Origin: Kiloniella laminariae
Lineage (GTDB): Bacteria; Pseudomonadota; Alphaproteobacteria; Kiloniellales; Kiloniellaceae
Assembly: GCF_027214005.1 (NCBI RefSeq)
Contig: NZ_JAPWGY010000001.1
Location: forward strand, 496,001 to 560,000
Direction of reading: 5' to 3'
Length of the DNA: 64,000 nucleotides
Shown: piece after piece, positions 60,864 through 64,000 of the stretch
Numbering within the stretch: position 1 is the first letter of the stretch
Layout of the letters: the number at the start of each line of letters is the position of its first letter
Position numbers and translations under genes: made by a program
Notes under the pieces: model-generated
What the model was told of the DNA's origin: nothing
Database searches by the model: none
Seen by the model: only the letters and a program-made list of their open reading frames with translations

Positions 60864-61919
60864 CTAGTCACAGCTGTTCTTCCCCCAGCTTTGCCAGATT
60901 GCCCGGTTTTCCCCGAGCCACTTTTCTGCGGCCTCTTCATCGGTAAGGCCATCGGCGTCGACGAACGCGGCTACCTCACTGATCATGGCATTGGTGAAAT
61001 CCATATCCTGTAAAATGGCATAGGCACAGGGCCAGGTGACGGACATTTTGTGCCAAGCAATCTTTTTCAACCAGCCGTCTTTGGGATTGCCACAATCGTA
61101 CAGGCGCCTGGGGTTAATTCCCCAGGCAGGATCGGTTTCGCATTCTGGTGCATAGGAGGGGAATTCTATAAATTTTCCCCTGTAGCGGTTTTCGACCCAG
61201 TTCGGGCTCCAGTTGAAAAGAACAATGGGTTGTTTTATCTCACTGGCCCTGGCCAGCTCGATCCAGAGATCGTCTGCCGTTTTGGCGGGGGTGAGCACAA
61301 AATCCATATCCAGGGCACGGATCCGCGCCCGCTCGGGTTTTTCCCATGGCCCGGCAACATAGCGCCCTCTGGGTGCGGTATCCGGGCTGGCAAAGAGGGC
61401 GGCGCAATCGCGCAAGGCAGTCCAGTCCGGGAGACCAGGGCAAAGTTCTTCGGCGTATTCCGGATACCACCATTCTTCCCTGGTTTTGGCAGAATGGTCT
61501 CCGGCCTCGATTACCTGTCCATGGACTTTGATCTTTTCCAGATCATGGGCCATTGTTCCTTCCCAGACCTCGACCTGAATGTGTTCAAGTCCCCGGTGGA
61601 GCCGGGCCCATTGGTCTTTGGTAGAGACAAGCTTGTATTCAACTTTATACCCGTGAGTCTGATAGACCTCACCGAGTATTCTGGTCATGACCAACTGGCT
61701 GGTCCAGTCGTTGAGGATCAATCGTAAGGGGACGGGAGATTCAGGCACAGAAGCCTGCACCGGGGAGGGCTGAACCCCGATGAATATCATCAAGAAGGCT
61801 AACGCAGCGCCAAAGACAAGACGCAATCTGTTGAGCCATGCTCTGGCAGTGCCTGGATACAGATGATACCTGCTGTTATGGGAAGCCGGGAGTGAAACCT
61901 GATAGATTTGCATAACCAC
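60864..61919 (-). CDS. Glycine-betaine/proline-type (OpuAC) periplasmic binding protein
   Basis: 351 aa with a long basic N-terminus, then a hydrophobic signal segment (LVFGAALAFLMIFIGVQPSPVQA). The OpuAC-type domain includes LRLILNDWTSQLVMTRILGEVYQ, VEVWEGTMAHDLEK, WSPNWVENRYRGKFIEFP and WHKMSVTWPCAYAI. Trp-rich aromatic boxes suggest a quaternary-amine ligand. No ABC permease or ATPase adjacent. Flanked by histidine kinases, so transport with a distant permease or sensing are both possible. Confidence 0.87.
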   Translation of the reverse strand: MVMQIYQVSLPASHNSRYHLYPGTARAWLNRLRLVFGAALAFLMIFIGVQPSPVQASVPESPVPLRLILNDWTSQLVMTRILGEVYQTHGYKVEYKLVSTKDQWARLHRGLEHIQVEVWEGTMAHDLEKIKVHGQVIEAGDHSAKTREEWWYPEYAEELCPGLPDWTALRDCAALFASPDTAPRGRYVAGPWEKPERARIRALDMDFVLTPAKTADDLWIELARASEIKQPIVLFNWSPNWVENRYRGKFIEFPSYAPECETDPAWGINPRRLYDCGNPKDGWLKKIAWHKMSVTWPCAYAILQDMDFTNAMISEVAAFVDADGLTDEEAAEKWLGENRAIWQSWGKNSCD

Positions 61920-62239
61920 CGTTCATTCTGGTCAAGGTGCCGTCTGAGAAGATCTCTGTCTGCATAAGGCATCCGGATTGTCTTGCCCTGTCTTTTGGGC
62001 TTGTTTTCAGGACCGTTACCCTTGCTGCCCCGTTAGCTCTGACCAAGAATAGGACGAATATATTAAAAAATTGTTGGGTTATCCGGATTGTAAAACCGAT
62101 AAACGCTTTCAACTATTTTCATGGAATGTCCGGCACCGGGAAAGAAGGGAGTTGTGAGGACCCCAGGGAAAGAATCTGCATGATGGCTCTTTCCATTTGT
62201 TTTTACCAAAGCTATGCTTTCGCCGGATGTGAGGCCTGA
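61920..62239. other. 320-bp divergent spacer
   Basis: Between the OpuAC-like gene (minus) and a PAS kinase (plus). Moderately AT-rich around 62040-62120. It should contain both promoters, but no clear motif, palindrome or gene was identified. Confidence 0.4.
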
Positions 62240-63916
62240 ATGTCAGTTGAAATAAAGGGTGCCGTGGACAGTCTTGTCCCTGCACCGGAATTTGACGACA
62301 AGAACGAGGCGGCAGTGCTGATTTTGAGCAAGGATGCTTTGTCCCTGGTCGAGATGAATGCGCGGGCCGTTTCTATGCTTGGCTATACAAAACAGGAATT
62401 ACAAACCCTTGCCCCGTCTGATCTGTTATTTGACAGATCCCTGAACCGATCCCCTGAAATGAGCTTTATCCGGGGGGATTCCCTGATATTGCGCCATGCA
62501 AACGGCCAGAAGATTTTTTGCAAATCGAGTTCTGGTGCAATTGTTATCGCTGGAAAATCACGTCTGGTTGTCACCCTGTCGCCGGAGACCAAGAAAGAGC
62601 GGAATGCCCGGATTGATGCGCTCTTGCATCTGGCGGTGGAGCAGATGCCTGATGCGATGATTGTCTATGACATGGATGATCGGCTGTTGTATTTCAACCA
62701 GGCCTATCGTCAGATTTTCCCCTATATGCCGCCATTGGAAGAGCTCGTCGGGAAGCATTTTTTCGATATTATCCGCATTACCATGAAAGCCCCCGGGGTT
62801 GTAATGGACCCGTTGTGTTATTCGGATCCGGAAGCCTATCTGGCCAAGCGACTGGAAAGACTGCACCATCCCAGTACGGGCATGTTTGAACAACCGTCTG
62901 CGGGGGGATGGCATCTGATCCATGAACAGCGTATTCCCGGGGTTGGTTTTGTCAGTTTGCGGCGGGATATTACCCGGGACAAACAGTTGCATGATGAAAT
63001 GACAGCCGCAAATCACCGGCTGGAAGAAGCTGCCGGGGCGATGGAAAAGGCACATGCCGAAGCTGTTTCAGCCAGAATTTCTGCTGAACAGGCCAATCGG
63101 GCCAAAAGTGAATTTCTGGCTATGATGAGCCATGAATTACGAACGCCCCTCAATGCAATCATCGGGTTTTCTTCGGTGATGCAGCAGGAAATTTTTGGCC
63201 CGGTGGGAAATACGCGGTATCAGGAATATCCCGCGATGATCAATGATAGTGGCAGTCATCTTCTGGCGATCATCAACGATATTCTCGACCTTGCCAAAAT
63301 CGAGGCAGGTAAAATGGAGCTTGACCGGCAATGGATGGACGGGAACGGGTTGATCATAGAATGCGCTCGACTGATGAGTGGCCTTGCCCTGTCACGTGAA
63401 GTGACGATCGAGCTTTACAGTGTCGGTCCAGAGGGCACTGTCATGCTCGATATTGACAAGGATATCCCTGTTTCGGGACAGATTTCTTCCGGGGACCAGG
63501 TTTCGGGAAAATTATTCTACGCTGATGCACGCATGAGCAAACAGATGGTGGTAAACCTGCTTTCGAATGCCTGTAAATTCACGCCTGCGAGCGGCACCAT
63601 TCGCCTGTCCTATGACTGGAGTGATGCCAGAAGCCGGGAGATACGGGTCGAGGATACGGGGATCGGGATGTCCCCGGCTGACATTGCCCTGGCTTTACAG
63701 CCCTTCCGTCAGGTTGCGGATGTTTCTGTGACGACGGAATCAGGGACCGGCCTGGGGCTTCCTCTGGTCAAGAGCTTCGTCGAGATGCACGGGGGGCAGT
63801 TGGAAATAGACAGCAAGCTGGGCGAGGGAACGACAGCGCGGCTCCAGTTTCCTTTCGTGGCCGGATCAGACGCTCGAAAAACCCTGCCTGAGGGACGCAG
63901 TGCAGGAACAGAATGA
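62240..63916 (+). CDS. Cytosolic PAS histidine kinase (PleC-like)
   Basis: 558 aa. Two PAS-like domains (about 20-115 and 128-245, the second with MPDAMIVYDMDDRLLYFNQAYRQIFP), then coiled coil (250-285). HisKA with H298 ([20 protein letters not shown]) and the EIFGPVGNTRYQEYPAMI linker common in alphaproteobacterial PleC-like kinases. HATPase_c with N box (MVVNLLSNACKFTP), G1 (VEDTGIGMSP) and G2 (GTGLGLPLVKSF). No TM or receiver. No RR nearby. The 84 bp after it hold nothing recognisable. Confidence 0.93.
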   Translation: MSVEIKGAVDSLVPAPEFDDKNEAAVLILSKDALSLVEMNARAVSMLGYTKQELQTLAPSDLLFDRSLNRSPEMSFIRGDSLILRHANGQKIFCKSSSGAIVIAGKSRLVVTLSPETKKERNARIDALLHLAVEQMPDAMIVYDMDDRLLYFNQAYRQIFPYMPPLEELVGKHFFDIIRITMKAPGVVMDPLCYSDPEAYLAKRLERLHHPSTGMFEQPSAGGWHLIHEQRIPGVGFVSLRRDITRDKQLHDEMTAANHRLEEAAGAMEKAHAEAVSARISAEQANRAKSEFLAMMSHELRTPLNAIIGFSSVMQQEIFGPVGNTRYQEYPAMINDSGSHLLAIINDILDLAKIEAGKMELDRQWMDGNGLIIECARLMSGLALSREVTIELYSVGPEGTVMLDIDKDIPVSGQISSGDQVSGKLFYADARMSKQMVVNLLSNACKFTPASGTIRLSYDWSDARSREIRVEDTGIGMSPADIALALQPFRQVADVSVTTESGTGLGLPLVKSFVEMHGGQLEIDSKLGEGTTARLQFPFVAGSDARKTLPEGRSAGTE

Positions 63917-64000
63917 CATGATTTCCAGGAAACTTTTCGTCTGAGGCATGGTAGTCTATAATCCTGGGCAAGCAATCCAGGGGATAACCCCTCATATCAA

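Noticed and set aside
1-64000. CRISPR arrays, rRNA and tRNA genes
   Set aside because: No regularly spaced repeats with unique spacers, and no recognisable tRNA cloverleaf or rRNA segments were found by reading; the tandem arrays are contiguous and lack spacers.

Overview
The window looks like a chromosomal segment of a marine-type alphaproteobacterium. The cues are PleC-like histidine kinases, Tat-exported redox enzymes, a type I secreted RTX adhesin and many Lrp, WYL, IclR and TetR regulators. A Rhodospirillales/Kiloniella/Thalassospira relative is plausible, but this is inferred from gene style only. Most of the window is moderately GC-rich. The stretch from about 15.7 to 22.2 kb is visibly AT-rich and looks acquired.

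Layout. 1-4.1 kb: 3' end of a giant RTX/VCBS adhesin. 4.1-11.1 kb (minus): an MFS permease pair, then a Tat/Sec-exported redox operon of multicopper oxidase, cytochrome c, phytochelatin-synthase-like protease, and the small and FAD/Fe-S catalytic subunits of a sugar-type dehydrogenase. 11.6-15.6 kb: a 2OG-Fe(II) oxygenase, a protein with RelA/SpoT-synthetase-like motifs, and an epoxide hydrolase divergent from a WYL regulator. 15.6-23 kb: an AT-rich accessory block holding a 953-aa PD-(D/E)xK nuclease/P-loop NTPase/winged-helix/double cold-shock protein, small orphan genes, a TetR-regulated pair and three direct copies of a dispersed repeat. 23-33 kb: tryptophanase, FosX, a methyltransferase, a LysE exporter, IclR, a Tat-exported cyclase, an MFS pump and an Lrp/hydrolase pair. 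33-41 kb: ArsR regulator, PAS-GAF kinase, LpxR-like lipid A deacylase, AhpD-like protein, quinone oxidoreductase and aldehyde dehydrogenase. 41-46.5 kb: a catabolic module (Asp/Glu-racemase family, M24 hydrolase, diaminopropionate ammonia-lyase, M20 amidohydrolase) divergent from an Lrp regulator. 46.5-52 kb: BCAT, small conserved proteins, and a MarR-led operon with two methyltransferases. 52-64 kb: four further histidine kinases, one split by a frameshift, interleaved with two orphan periplasmic binding proteins.

Main points of interest: the nuclease-NTPase-cold-shock protein, a candidate standalone antiphage or nucleic-acid surveillance factor; the repeat family around it; the RelA-like protein; the exported copper-oxidase/phytochelatin-synthase/dehydrogenase operon; and a recurring habit of 11-19 bp tandem duplications, whose units are multiples of three in every array that lies inside a gene. 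No rRNA, tRNA, CRISPR array, transposase or integrase was recognised.
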